Positions 1 to 8,199 of a stretch of 64,000 bases of DNA are shown here, piece by piece (the stretch's first letter is position 1; every line of letters starts with the position of its first letter). Location: assembly GCA_015296065.1 (NCBI GenBank), contig DVDU01000100.1, positions 106,021-170,020 of the forward strand. The letters run 5' to 3'. The notes under the pieces are model-generated. The model saw only the letters and a list, made by a program, of their open reading frames with translations. It did no database searches and was not told where the DNA came from. Source of the DNA: Oscillatoriaceae cyanobacterium M33_DOE_052. Lineage in GTDB: Bacteria > Cyanobacteriota > Cyanobacteriia > Cyanobacteriales > Laspinemataceae. Made by a program: the position numbers and the translations under genes.

Positions 1-123
1 ACTCAGTGTGGTGCAGGTGGGACGGTGAAGGATGGTGAAATTGAAATTCAGGGCGACCACCGTCAGAAAGTGGTGGAGATTTTGGTAAAAGAGGGTTACA
101 AAGCGAAAATCAGTGGTGGCTGA
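1..123 (+). CDS. SUI1/YciH-family translation factor, C-terminal end (partial)
   Basis: Frame 1 is open from the window edge to a TGA at 121-123 and encodes the last 40 residues of a SUI1/eIF1-like protein. It shows the typical glycine-rich turn (GAGGTVKDG), then EIQGDH and the closing [12 protein letters not shown]. Family members are about 105-115 residues long, so roughly two thirds of the gene lies outside the window. Bacterial YciH/SUI1 proteins bind the small ribosomal subunit near the decoding site and are thought to affect initiation fidelity. The identification rests on the C-terminal signature only. Confidence 0.85.
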   Translation, partial: TQCGAGGTVKDGEIEIQGDHRQKVVEILVKEGYKAKISGG

Positions 124-135
124 TGGTGGGAAGCG

Positions 136-174
136 GAAACCGGGTAGTGATTTGGTCAGCTCACATCCGGTTTC
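136..174. terminator. Hairpin between convergent genes (AACCGG repeat family)
   Basis: GAAACCGG at 136-143 pairs with CCGGTTTC at 167-174, leaving a 23-base loop, between the end of the SUI1 gene and the end of the convergent chemoreceptor gene. There is no clear T-tract. The hairpin belongs to the AAACCCGGTTTCTGG repeat family that recurs behind other genes in this window, so its role as a terminator is inferred from position. Confidence 0.45.
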
Positions 175-184
175 TGGGGGTTAA

Positions 185-1321
185 TTAAGCGATCGTTTTC
201 ATGTATTGGGCCAGGGAGTTGAGTTGTTCGGTGCTGGCTTTGACTTCGACGATCGCCTTGGCGGTTTGCAACGCAAGGCCGTTGAGGTCGTTCATGGCAT
301 TGGCCACTTGGCCGATGGCGATCGCCTGTTGGTTCGCACTCAGGGAGATTTGCTCGGTACTCACTGTGATGTTGTCGATCGCGCTGGTCACACCTTGGAA
401 GGCTCCCGCCGTATCTTCAGCGATTTTTACCGTGGTTGCTACGGTATTCGTTCCCTTCTCGGTCACCAACACCGTGGAATTAATCGCCGTTTGAATGTCC
501 GCCACCAAAATGCTGATTCTTTCTGTGGATTTTTGACTCTGGTCTGCCAGTTTGCGAATTTCACTGGCAACCACGGCAAAACCCTTGCCATGTTCCCCCG
601 CTCGTACTGCTTCCACCGCCGCGTTGAGAGCGAGCATATTGGTTTGGCTGGCCAAGTCTCCCACTAGGCTGGAAATGTTCCGAATTTGGGATATTTGCTG
701 GCTGAGGCGAGCGGTTTTTTCGGCGATCGCGCTCACCGTTGTGTTTAAAGTTGACATCTCCGCCAGGGTTTTATCCACCGCCTTCATCCCAATTTCCGCT
801 AAGTCCAAAGCTCGGCGAGCCGCCGCCGCTACCCCTTCGGTTTGCTGAGCCGTTTGCCGAGCCGATGCGCCCAACTCATCAATCGTGGCCGTGGTTTCAT
901 TCACCGAAGATGCCTGCTCCATTGCCATCCCTTCTTGCGCCTGGATATTTTGGGTGATATTCGCCGCCGAGGCAGCCATTTCCCCAGCCATTTGCTCCAC
1001 TCGTTTGGTCACTCCTGATATCATCGCTGAGACTGACCAAAAGATGCAGCCTATTTCTATCAAGGTTAACACCTTCAACATGAAATATATGTTTTCCAGC
1101 GATTTGGTTTGTTCTGTGGTGACATCAGTGAGTAAACCGGACTGGGATGGGTTTAATTTGGCTTGAGATTCTATTTGATTGGTTAAGTTCTTGATTAATT
1201 GATTTTGCGACTGAAAATGATAATATACCAATCCTAACAGCAAAAAAAATCCTGCTAGAGATGGGATGGAGATTAACCAAATGTATGTGCCAATTTTGCG
1301 ATTTTTCAGGCTGGTAAACAT
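185..1321 (-). CDS. Methyl-accepting chemotaxis protein-like receptor
   Basis: This 378-residue protein has a first membrane helix at about residues 13-33, a short connecting segment of about 45 residues, a second helix at about 80-101 and then a long cytoplasmic methyl-accepting signalling domain. The hairpin tip is clear: [19 protein letters not shown] followed by [19 protein letters not shown] (about residues 225-265). This is the segment that contacts CheA and CheW. The consensus EAARAGE is EAVRAGE here. The segment between the helices is too short for a classical ligand-binding domain and no HAMP is evident, so it probably senses within the membrane or through a partner. It is convergent with the SUI1 gene and has no che genes beside it. 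In cyanobacteria such receptors feed Pil/Tax phototaxis pathways, which is inference here. Confidence 0.85.
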   Translation of the reverse strand: MFTSLKNRKIGTYIWLISIPSLAGFFLLLGLVYYHFQSQNQLIKNLTNQIESQAKLNPSQSGLLTDVTTEQTKSLENIYFMLKVLTLIEIGCIFWSVSAMISGVTKRVEQMAGEMAASAANITQNIQAQEGMAMEQASSVNETTATIDELGASARQTAQQTEGVAAAARRALDLAEIGMKAVDKTLAEMSTLNTTVSAIAEKTARLSQQISQIRNISSLVGDLASQTNMLALNAAVEAVRAGEHGKGFAVVASEIRKLADQSQKSTERISILVADIQTAINSTVLVTEKGTNTVATTVKIAEDTAGAFQGVTSAIDNITVSTEQISLSANQQAIAIGQVANAMNDLNGLALQTAKAIVEVKASTEQLNSLAQYMKTIA

Positions 1322-1794
1322 AAATTTTTACCCATAAATTACATTGTGTTCATCAAAATCAGCCCCGGATTTAGCAACTTTGATGTGATAGCAATAGGCT
1401 CCCTTGTTTATTTCCGCTCCCATAGATATGAGAATTAAGAAATCTCATCATTCCCCTGGGTCAAGTCTCTGGCTCTGTTACCCGCGCCCTCTTTTGTCCT
1501 GTTTCGGTTCTTGTTTCGGTTGTGAGTGGGGCCACAGCCCTCTATTTGGTTGGCAGTTGGTGTGTTAGGTTTCAATTATCGCCCTAGGAGATGCCAAATT
1601 GTGCAATTTGTGACATTTGGCCTTGCCCCTTGAGGGTTTATCCCCCTGACCTCACCTCCTACCGTACTTTTGCCTACGGCTGCCGGTGGGCAATCACATA
1701 CCACAAAATCTATTTTATGTCAACCACAATTTTGCGGGTTTATTTTAAAGATATGGATAAGATTATGAAGAACAGTGGGTAAAATAAAAGTATA
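1322..1794. other. Intergenic region without recognisable gene
   Basis: This spacer lies between the divergent chemoreceptor start and the structured segment at 1795. It holds short open frames, for example 1591-1782, with no protein-like composition and no Shine-Dalgarno sequence. No tRNA or repeat was recognised. Confidence 0.5.
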
Positions 1795-2027
1795 GTCTCC
1801 ACCACTTAGCGCCAAAAGCGCCGAACCGAGGACCACCGGCGGGAAACCAGCGGCTGATTCCGTTGGTGGAGACCCCAAGCCCATCATGGAAAGCGGGGAT
1901 ATCCCGGTGCATCGAGGGGGACTGTACTCAATCAAAGCGTCCTAGTCCCCCGGGTAGCATTCAGCTAGTCTGAGGGCAGGTTAACCGGCGTTTTGGTTGG
2001 CAGCGGGGATGACCTGCGAACCTGCCC
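1795..2027 (+). ncRNA. Candidate structured RNA / leader upstream of a response regulator
   Basis: Three long perfect stems follow one another. GTCTCCACCA (1795-1804) pairs with TGGTGGAGAC (1864-1873) and encloses smaller GC-rich stems. GGGGGACT (1916-1923) pairs with AGTCCCCC (1944-1951). GGGCAGGTT (1974-1982) pairs with AACCTGCCC (2019-2027). The response-regulator start codon lies 50 bases further on. The region is not protein coding on either strand as far as can be read. It resembles a riboswitch or a small RNA in density of pairing, but it could not be matched to a known class (no GEMM, cobalamin, TPP or ydaO core was recognised with confidence). The strand is assumed from the downstream gene. 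Confidence 0.4.
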
Positions 2028-2077
2028 CTACTAGGGTTCAAGTGAGCAACAGGCTAGGCATAAATCGGGATGGTGTT

Positions 2078-2443
2078 ATGAATACAGTTCTGCTGGTGGA
2101 AGATAGCCTCACCCAACAAAAAATGATTTCCGACCTCCTTAAGGATAAAGGTCTCAATGTCACTGTGGCTAGTGATGGCGTGGAAGCGATCGAGAAAATT
2201 CAGCAACAGTCCCCAGACCTGGTGGTTTTGGATATCGTCATGCCGAAAATGAATGGCTATGAGGTGTGCCGCCGCATCAAAAGCACTCCTACCACCCAAA
2301 ATATTCCGGTAATTATGTGTTCGGCGAAGGCGGAAGAGTTCGATCGCTACTGGGGGATGAAACAGGGAGCCGATGCCTACATCTCTAAACCCTTTCACCC
2401 CAAAGAACTCCTCGGCACCGTGAAGCAGTTGCTCAATCCCTGA
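2078..2443 (+). CDS. CheY-like single-domain response regulator (PilH-like)
   Basis: This 121-residue receiver domain has no output domain. The acidic pocket is visible as ED at 8-9, the phosphorylated aspartate as D52 in VVLDIVMPKMNG, and the conserved lysine in the ISKPF motif near the C terminus. The segment EEFDRYWGMKQGADAYISKP is characteristic of PilH/TaxP-type regulators of cyanobacterial type IV pilus motility. The ATG at 2078 was chosen because the canonical receiver begins there. An upstream in-frame ATG at 1997 would add 27 residues of non-receiver sequence that overlap the predicted RNA stems. No pilG, cheW, mcp or cheA gene is adjacent, so the partner kinase is unknown. Confidence 0.85.
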   Translation: MNTVLLVEDSLTQQKMISDLLKDKGLNVTVASDGVEAIEKIQQQSPDLVVLDIVMPKMNGYEVCRRIKSTPTTQNIPVIMCSAKAEEFDRYWGMKQGADAYISKPFHPKELLGTVKQLLNP

Positions 2444-3419
2444 TGGGCGATCGCCCAAAGGGGTACAACTGGCCTGACACCGACTCCACCAAAGTCAGCT
2501 AATGACTCAACAATCAGCCTCCGCCCCCCCACACTCCCTAACCCTCCCCTCCTTATTTACGATCTGAGGGGAGGGGGAATGACACTTGGCTTGTCTGGGA
2601 TGAACCGCAATACCTTGCTGATTTTTGCCAGAAGTGGCAAATTGCCGAATCACAGTCATTTCAATTAAGGTTAATCCAATTATGGGCGATCGCTTCTGCG
2701 ATGCCAATCCACCAGTAGGGGTCCAACGAGGGAAGCGCCCCTAGGCCAAGCGCCCCGACATTTAATGTCTCACTTTTATTTGAAGCACTATAATATCAAG
2801 TCCTACTGCTTCGTTGGTGAATAACTGAGGGGGCAATCCCCCTGTGGTTGCCCCGAAATTACCCGATCGATGCCCCCGCACTTGATATATAGTAATTTCA
2901 AATAACAATGAAACACTCGATATTGCCCTAAAGCCCTCACCCCCGTCCCCACACCCGGCGTAGGGAGAGGAGGGGAAGAGAGAGTAAGACTTGTATCAGA
3001 TTGGCCTTTCCAGTCCCTCTCCCCTTGTGGGAGAGGGATTTAGGGTGAGGGGAGACTAAAATCTCATTCTTAATTGAAATAACTATAACTCACGATTCTA
3101 AATTGCTAATAACAGACTGCAATATTAAACATCCGGCAACGACGCCTTTTCCCCTTTCTCTGCCATCTAGTAGGATAATCAAATAGTAAAATTGAATACA
3201 AATCTTATCTAGAGCGGTTCTCGGTTTAGTGAACTATAATAGGTTTTGGCTAGATTCCCCATTTCCCTGCTTATGACAGAAGCACATTGATTTGAGAAAT
3301 GCTATTATATATTTAACCACAAAATTTTCTCGCTCTAAATAAATTTACAATTACAGAATAGTTTAAGATTGTTCCTGCCAGGGTTTAGGGTGATTTAAGT
3401 GAGCTATCTCAGGTAATTT
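2444..3419. other. Long intergenic region with a MITE-like element
   Basis: There is no supported gene between the two response regulators. The stretch contains CCCTCACCCC-type palindromes, GATCGATGCCCC-type low-complexity sequence, the inverted-repeat element at 2888-3087, and an AT-rich 300 bases directly upstream of the second regulator that presumably hold its promoter. Confidence 0.6.
2888..3087. mobile_element. MITE-like inverted-repeat element, copy A
   Basis: The left end reads TATAGTAATTTCAAATAACA and the right end, in reverse complement, reads TATAGTTATTTCAATTAAGA, so the termini are imperfect inverted repeats of about 20-25 bases. The interior is a CCCTCACCCC...GGGTGAGGGG palindrome. 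The ends are flanked by TA, as expected for elements moved by Tc1/IS630-type transposases. The element has no coding capacity. A second complete copy is at 46466-46616 and a possible decayed copy ends at 4370. Confidence 0.6.
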
Positions 3420-3824
3420 ATGAACACTACAATGCCCAAAATTAAACCGACAGTTTTTGTCGTCGATGACGATCAGGACACGCTGGAAGCTATGTCAGAA
3501 ATTTTAGAGGATTTTGGTGGGTACGAAGTGCGCGTAGCCAAAACTGGCCAATTAGCTATTGAGTCAATTCAAAAAGTCCTCCCAGATTTAATTCTCCTGG
3601 ACATGAAAATGGATGATATGACTGGTGAACAAATTTACCAGATTCTGCAAGAAAATCCATTGACTTGTCATATTCCTGTAATTTTTGTCACTGGCTTTGA
3701 TAAGCCGGAAAATGTATGCAAAAGCTGGAATCCCTCAGTGATGTATTCTATCACGAAACCATTCACGTTGGACGACTTTTTAGCCAAGATTAAAAATCGT
3801 TTAGTGTTGGGGCATCAGAATTAA
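3420..3824 (+). CDS. Single-domain response regulator
   Basis: This 134-residue receiver domain stands alone. The acidic residues are in VVDDDQD (residues 14-20), the phosphoacceptor is D61 in LILLDMKMDD, the Thr switch is in VIFVTGF and the conserved lysine in ITKPF. There is no output domain, so it probably acts by protein contact or as a phosphate sink for a hybrid kinase encoded elsewhere. Both neighbours are separated by long repeat-rich spacers, so it is likely monocistronic. An alternative ATG five codons downstream, before PKIKPTVFVV, is equally plausible as the start. The family is certain and the specific pathway is unknown. Confidence 0.85.
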   Translation: MNTTMPKIKPTVFVVDDDQDTLEAMSEILEDFGGYEVRVAKTGQLAIESIQKVLPDLILLDMKMDDMTGEQIYQILQENPLTCHIPVIFVTGFDKPENVCKSWNPSVMYSITKPFTLDDFLAKIKNRLVLGHQN

Positions 3825-4665
3825 TATTATCCTCGGATAATACAGCCTTTTCTGAAAAAATGTGGTATATCTTGAAATCCCGGATCCGCTCTGGGATCAA
3901 GATTGAGGGTGAGGGTATGTACCATATAGACCTGCAACCCGGTGGAGCAAGTCCAGTTGATCCAGCTACAGTAGGTGGGCAATGCCCTAATATGAAGTCC
4001 AACTAATCCACCTACCCCTGTCAAGCTACCGTTTATAGAGATCTTTGGCTTCGTGACCACCCCTATTGCCCTCACCTCACAAGTGCAGGTTTTTCATCTC
4101 TGGCAGAAAATGTCTGACAAACACCCAATTGTGCTATCACCCCCCACCCCTCTCCCCTCTTGCTCCCCTTTCCCCCTTTTTGGTCAAAAGGGGTTGGGGG
4201 ATAGAGGGCAATCTAAAAAACTTGCACTTGTCAGGAGTCCCAGACGGGGGTATTTCCGTCTTACTCCCCTTTCTCCCCCCCCCCTCTCCCTTTTTGGGAG
4301 AGGAGAAAGGGGGTTGGGGGATAGAGGGCCAGTTCTCTGGCTTGTCTCATTGTTATTTGAATTGACTATACTGTTTGAGCTAAATCATCGATCGCCTTGA
4401 CAGGGCTGGTATTGCCCACCCTACGACAATGCGATCGTGCCCAGATTTACTGGGGGCGCAGAGGGGGAGGACGAAGCAAGTGCGAAATGGTCCGTCTGTT
4501 TGATTGAGAGATCTCGGCGCGGATGTTTCGCCCCTGGAGAAATTATGATTTTGTTTGTAGGGGCAATCCACGAGGGAGGACTAGGGCCGAGAAAGCGGTT
4601 CGCCCCAAAAAAACGGAGACGGGGGAAATCATGATCAATTATCAATTATCAAGGACAAATGACCA
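3825..4665. other. Repeat-rich intergenic region
   Basis: No gene is supported. The stretch contains runs of CCCC/GGGG palindromes (4140-4330), the right end of a MITE-like element (4346-4370), fragments of the TTGCCCACCCTAC repeat (about 4411-4427), AATTATCA heptamers at 4633-4650, and the CAAATGAC tandem heptamers that run into the next gene's start. The open frames here, on both strands, are low-complexity shadows. Confidence 0.6.
4030..4370. mobile_element. Possible decayed MITE-like element, copy C
   Basis: The right end CATTGTTATTTGAATTGACTATA (split as CATTGTTATTT and GAATTGACTATA) at 4348-4370 matches the terminal repeat of the elements at 2888-3087 and 46466-46616. The interior is again CCCC-rich palindrome. 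A left end near 4030 (TTTATAGAGATC, then ATTGCCCTCAC) is only weakly similar, so the left boundary is uncertain. Confidence 0.35.
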
Positions 4666-5355
4666 ATGACAAATGACAAACATCATTTTTCCGGTGGTTT
4701 CGGTCTCTGGGCTACAGTGTTGGGGGGGGCGCTGGTTCTGGTGGCACCGGTGAATGCGGCTGTCCCGGAACTAATCTCCTACCGGTGGGGCACCTCAGAG
4801 CTTTATGTAGTTTATATTCCAGGGGATAATCGCTCAATTTTGGGGCGGGTGAGGCAGATTGAACCGGATGCGTTTATTAATGAGTATGAAGGGCGAACTT
4901 TTATTCAGGTGGGGGCGTTTGCTGACAAATCTAATGCTCAACGTCGCTCCCGAGAGCTAGAACGGTTGGTGGGGGTGCGATCGGCGATCGACAAAATCGA
5001 TTTCACCGCTGAGAGTGACAATATCGCCTCCTCGCCGCCACCGCCACCACCGCCATCATATAGCGATGATTTTCTGCCCCCGCCGCCGGTGAACCTGGAG
5101 CCTTTACCGTCGCCGGTGGGGAATATCCCTCTGCCCAAGGGCTATTTTGCGATCGTCCCTGGAAAGCCAGAAAATTTATCCTCGATCGCACAGCAAGCGG
5201 TAGAGGCGGGGATTGAGGAGAGTAAAATATTCACCCGATCGGCTCCGTTTGGCCCCCACATTGCCATCGGCCCCTACCCCGATCAAACCACCGCCGAACA
5301 AGAAAGCAACTATCTCCGCCTCTTCGGTTTAGATGCCCGCGTGGAATATCAATAA
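4666..5355 (+). CDS. Secreted/periplasmic protein with SPOR-like modules and proline linker
   Basis: The 229-residue product begins with a hydrophobic segment (about residues 10-32, ending VNA) that looks like a signal peptide. A module with GRVRQIEPDAF and FIQVGAFADKSNAQRRS (about 60-110) follows, which resembles the SPOR peptidoglycan-binding fold. A Pro-rich linker spans about 122-155 and a second alpha/beta module resembling a SPOR half forms the C terminus. The same GRVR...PEAF...MQVGxFxD module closes the beta-helix protein at 55431-57089, so the two are related in this part. The start codon lies inside tandem CAAATGAC repeats, so the first six residues are repeat-derived. A role at the cell wall or septum is inference. 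Confidence 0.65.
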   Translation: MTNDKHHFSGGFGLWATVLGGALVLVAPVNAAVPELISYRWGTSELYVVYIPGDNRSILGRVRQIEPDAFINEYEGRTFIQVGAFADKSNAQRRSRELERLVGVRSAIDKIDFTAESDNIASSPPPPPPPSYSDDFLPPPPVNLEPLPSPVGNIPLPKGYFAIVPGKPENLSSIAQQAVEAGIEESKIFTRSAPFGPHIAIGPYPDQTTAEQESNYLRLFGLDARVEYQ

Positions 5356-5379
5356 ATAGTTGTCCTTTGTCGGGAGAAA

Positions 5380-5443
5380 AAACCGGGTTTCTGGCCAAGA
5401 ATCTCCGTTAAGATAAGAAATATTTCGTTTAGAAACCCGGTTT
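5380..5443. repeat. AAACCCGGTTTCT inverted repeat
   Basis: AAACCGGGTTTCT (5380-5392) and AGAAACCCGGTTT (5431-5443) form a 13-base stem with a 38-base loop just behind the SPOR-like gene and just before the nnr start. Each arm is itself nearly palindromic. It is one of at least five members of this repeat family in the window and may act as a terminator. Confidence 0.55.
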
Positions 5444-5453
5444 CTGGGGCACA

Positions 5454-7025
5454 ATGACTAAAGACAAAGAACAAATTCACCAAATTATCGTTACAGCCGC
5501 CCAAATGCGCGCCATTGAAACGCGAGTATTTGACGCTGGAATGCCTGTAGCCGCCCTCATGGAAAAAGTAGCGGGAATGGTTGCCCGCCGCATTCAAGAA
5601 CTTTATCCCCATCCTCAGCGAGTCGGTTTTCTCGTCGGTCCCGGACATAACGGCGGCGATGCCTTAGTCGTAGCGCGGGAATTGCACTTTCAAGGTTATC
5701 CGATTACCATCTATTCCCCATTTGCTAAATTTAAAGAACTCACCGGACAACACGCTCGCTATTTAGCCAGTTTAGGTTTTCAACCTAGTGATGATATCTC
5801 GATTCTCCAAAAATGCGATTTAATAATTGATGGCTTATTCGGTTTTGGGCTAGAAAAACCATTAACCGAACCAATCGCCACTGCTATTAACCAGATAAAT
5901 CAATTGCCGCAACCTATTTTAAGTATCGATATTCCATCTGGTTTGCACACCGATACTGGCGAAGTTTTGGGCGCGTCTATCCGGGCGAATCGGACTTTTT
6001 GCCTAGGTTTATGGAAGTTGGGAGAATTGCAAGATCAAGCCCTAGAATATATCGGTATTCCCGAATTAATCGATTTTGATTTACCCCTGGCCGATATTGA
6101 GGCAGTGTTGGGCAATCCTGCCCCAATTAGAAGAATCACGCCGAAAGTAGCTTTAACCAATTTACCCTTACCCCGTGCGGTAGCAGGGCATAAGTACCAA
6201 TTTGGCCATTTACTCCTAATTTGCGGTTCTCGCCAATACGCCGGAGCCGCAATTTTAGCTGGTTTAGGTGCCAGAGCCACTGGGGTAGGGATGCTGTCGA
6301 TCGCCGTTCCCGAATCAATTAAACCAATTTTGCACGGACAATTACCCGAAGCCCTAATTATCGGCTGTCCAGAAACCGCAACAGGAGCCATATCGCACCT
6401 GCCAGCAAACCTCGACTTACACAGTTATGATACCATAGCCTGCGGCCCCGGAATCACCACCGCTCCCCAAACCTTAATCAAAACTATTTTACACATAAAT
6501 CGCCCCCTAATTTTAGATGCTGACGCCTTAAACATCATGGCGCAATTAGGTGAAACTGCCAAACTATTAAACCGCCAATTTCCCACCATCATCACCCCCC
6601 ATCCCGGCGAATTCAAACGCCTATTTCCCCATCTAGCCGCATCTTTAGCAAAAAATCGCGTTGAAGCCGCCCAAATCGCCGCCACAGAAAGCAACACCGT
6701 GGTAGTATTAAAAGGAGCCAGAGTCGTCATTTCTCACCCAGACACATTTGGCGGCGACACCTGGATTAATCCCCACAGTACCCCCGCCCTCGCTCGCGGT
6801 GGTAGCGGTGATGTTCTCACCGGTTTACTCGGCGGTCTCATCGCCCAGTCCGGGCGTTTGTGGAACCCTGAAAGTTCAACCCAAGCCCACATATTTGGCA
6901 GCGTACAAACAGCAGTTTGGTGGCACGCTCGGGCAGGAAAAATTGCCGCTGGTGAGCTAACAGAACTCGGTGTTGACCCCCTCACTTTAACCAAATATTT
7001 GCTCCCGGCTATTTCCCAAAATTAA
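5454..7025 (+). CDS. nnr: Bifunctional NAD(P)HX epimerase / ADP-dependent dehydratase
   Basis: This 523-residue protein repairs hydrated nicotinamide cofactors: the N-terminal YjeF domain epimerises R/S-NAD(P)HX and the C-terminal ribokinase-like domain dehydrates S-NAD(P)HX using ADP. The N-terminal domain (about 10-220) shows AQMRAIE, GPGHNGGDALVVAR and SIDIPSGLHTDTGE. The C-terminal domain (about 235-520) shows GHKYQFGHLL, DADALN, TPHPGEF and the anion-hole ARGGSGDVLTGLLGG. The length is normal for the fused bacterial form. The ATG at 5454 follows a repeat hairpin directly. It is a housekeeping gene and marks the left border of the oxidative cluster. A 13-base hairpin follows the stop. Confidence 0.93.
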   Translation: MTKDKEQIHQIIVTAAQMRAIETRVFDAGMPVAALMEKVAGMVARRIQELYPHPQRVGFLVGPGHNGGDALVVARELHFQGYPITIYSPFAKFKELTGQHARYLASLGFQPSDDISILQKCDLIIDGLFGFGLEKPLTEPIATAINQINQLPQPILSIDIPSGLHTDTGEVLGASIRANRTFCLGLWKLGELQDQALEYIGIPELIDFDLPLADIEAVLGNPAPIRRITPKVALTNLPLPRAVAGHKYQFGHLLLICGSRQYAGAAILAGLGARATGVGMLSIAVPESIKPILHGQLPEALIIGCPETATGAISHLPANLDLHSYDTIACGPGITTAPQTLIKTILHINRPLILDADALNIMAQLGETAKLLNRQFPTIITPHPGEFKRLFPHLAASLAKNRVEAAQIAATESNTVVVLKGARVVISHPDTFGGDTWINPHSTPALARGGSGDVLTGLLGGLIAQSGRLWNPESSTQAHIFGSVQTAVWWHARAGKIAAGELTELGVDPLTLTKYLLPAISQN

Positions 7026-7037
7026 CCTCCCAGCCTG

Positions 7038-7067
7038 GTAGGGTGGGCAGTACCCTGCCCACCCTAC
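7038..7067. terminator. Palindrome behind nnr
   Basis: GTAGGGTGGGCAG (7038-7050) pairs with CTGCCCACCCTAC (7055-7067) around a four-base loop. The sequence belongs to the dispersed GTAGGGTGGGCA repeat family that also occurs near 4411, 18630 and 19451. There is no T-run, so it may be a repeat acting as a weak terminator rather than a classical one. Confidence 0.45.
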
Positions 7068-7140
7068 AATCTACAATCTATACACAAATCAATTTTCTTG
7101 TGCTACTTTAGAGAAACCGACCAAAAATCCTGCTCAACCT

Positions 7141-8199
7141 ATGAAATCAGTTTCCCATCCCCAGACGTTTAATAACCCGGAGCGGTTTATCGAGGGTTGG
7201 TATTGGGCCATCCCTTCCCATCAACTGAAATTAGGTCAAATTAAACCGGTAAACCTGCAAGGGAGAGAATTGGCGATCGCCCGTCTCGCCGACGGTAAAG
7301 CAGTTGCTTTTGATGCTTATTGTCCTCATATGGGGGCTCATCTCGCCGAAGGCAAGGTGGATGGTGACGGGATTCGCTGCTTTTTTCATAACTGGAAATT
7401 TGACACCTGCGGTAACTGCACTGATGTCCCTAGTCTGGGTAAATCTCTGCCCGTCCAAATCAAAACCTGGCCCACGGAAGAAAAATATGGCATGGTGTGG
7501 GTTTGGACTGGGGAAACCATTACCCATCCCATACCCTGTCCCCCAGAATTAGAAAACATCACCATTGACAGCAGTTTTGGCAACCATTTCTTGAAAAACT
7601 GTCATCCTAATGTAGTGATGATTAACGCCATTGATGCCCACCATTTTAACACAGTGCATAACTTCCCCATTGATATCGTTTTTAAACGAGAAGTGATCAG
7701 CACCCATGCCATCAAGTTCAGCAACACCACGCGAGGCGGCGATGATTCCTGGTTTATCAAACTCATCCGCCCTTTTTACAAAAATGAAGGCACATACAGT
7801 ATGTGTTACTGGTATGGCAGCAATGGCACAGTCACATTAGGCCCGGACTTTTTACACTTTTATATCTTATTTGCTCTGCGTCTGACCAAAGAGGGTAAAA
7901 CCGAAGGTCAAACTATCCTCGTCACCAAAAAACGCCCTGGTATTTGGGGCTGGTTATTTAACCGGGTCGTGTTGTGGCTTACAGAGCGGGTGGGAAACTA
8001 CTTCGGGAAAGGGGATACCCAAGTTTTCCAAACCATTAAATTTGATTTCAAAACTCCCACGAAAGCCGACAAAGCTGTAGTAGATTTCATCGACCACGTA
8101 GAAGGCCAAAAAGCCCTATTTTGGGGCAGTTGGGAGCCGGTGACGCCAGCAACCCAGTTATCTTTAGAAAAGCACCTGGCATCGGTGGCAGAATTATGA
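7141..8199 (+). CDS. Rieske non-heme iron oxygenase (cluster gene 1)
   Basis: This 352-residue protein has a complete Rieske [2Fe-2S] site (C61, H63, C80, H83 in CPHMGAHLAEG and CFFHNWKF) and a mononuclear iron site of the D-x2-H-x4-H type (D165, H168, H173 in IDAHHFNTVH). It therefore belongs to the single-component alpha-subunit oxygenases that hydroxylate, desaturate or demethylate using electrons from a ferredoxin. The C-terminal third is hydrophobic (WGWLFNRVVLWL), which hints at a membrane-associated or lipophilic substrate. It is related to the Rieske protein at 12525 (NxIDAxHxxTVH in both). It opens the cluster and its stop overlaps the SDR start. The substrate is unknown. Confidence 0.88.
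   Translation: MKSVSHPQTFNNPERFIEGWYWAIPSHQLKLGQIKPVNLQGRELAIARLADGKAVAFDAYCPHMGAHLAEGKVDGDGIRCFFHNWKFDTCGNCTDVPSLGKSLPVQIKTWPTEEKYGMVWVWTGETITHPIPCPPELENITIDSSFGNHFLKNCHPNVVMINAIDAHHFNTVHNFPIDIVFKREVISTHAIKFSNTTRGGDDSWFIKLIRPFYKNEGTYSMCYWYGSNGTVTLGPDFLHFYILFALRLTKEGKTEGQTILVTKKRPGIWGWLFNRVVLWLTERVGNYFGKGDTQVFQTIKFDFKTPTKADKAVVDFIDHVEGQKALFWGSWEPVTPATQLSLEKHLASVAEL

Noticed and set aside
1591..1782. 63-codon frame upstream of the structured RNA
   Set aside because: No Shine-Dalgarno sequence, no family resemblance, and composition like random intergenic sequence.
1795..2027. Assignment of the structured region to a known riboswitch (ydaO/c-di-AMP, GEMM/c-di-GMP, cobalamin)
   Set aside because: Fragments such as GCCGAACC and GATTCCGT recall ydaO, but the full core motifs could not be laid out, so no class is claimed.
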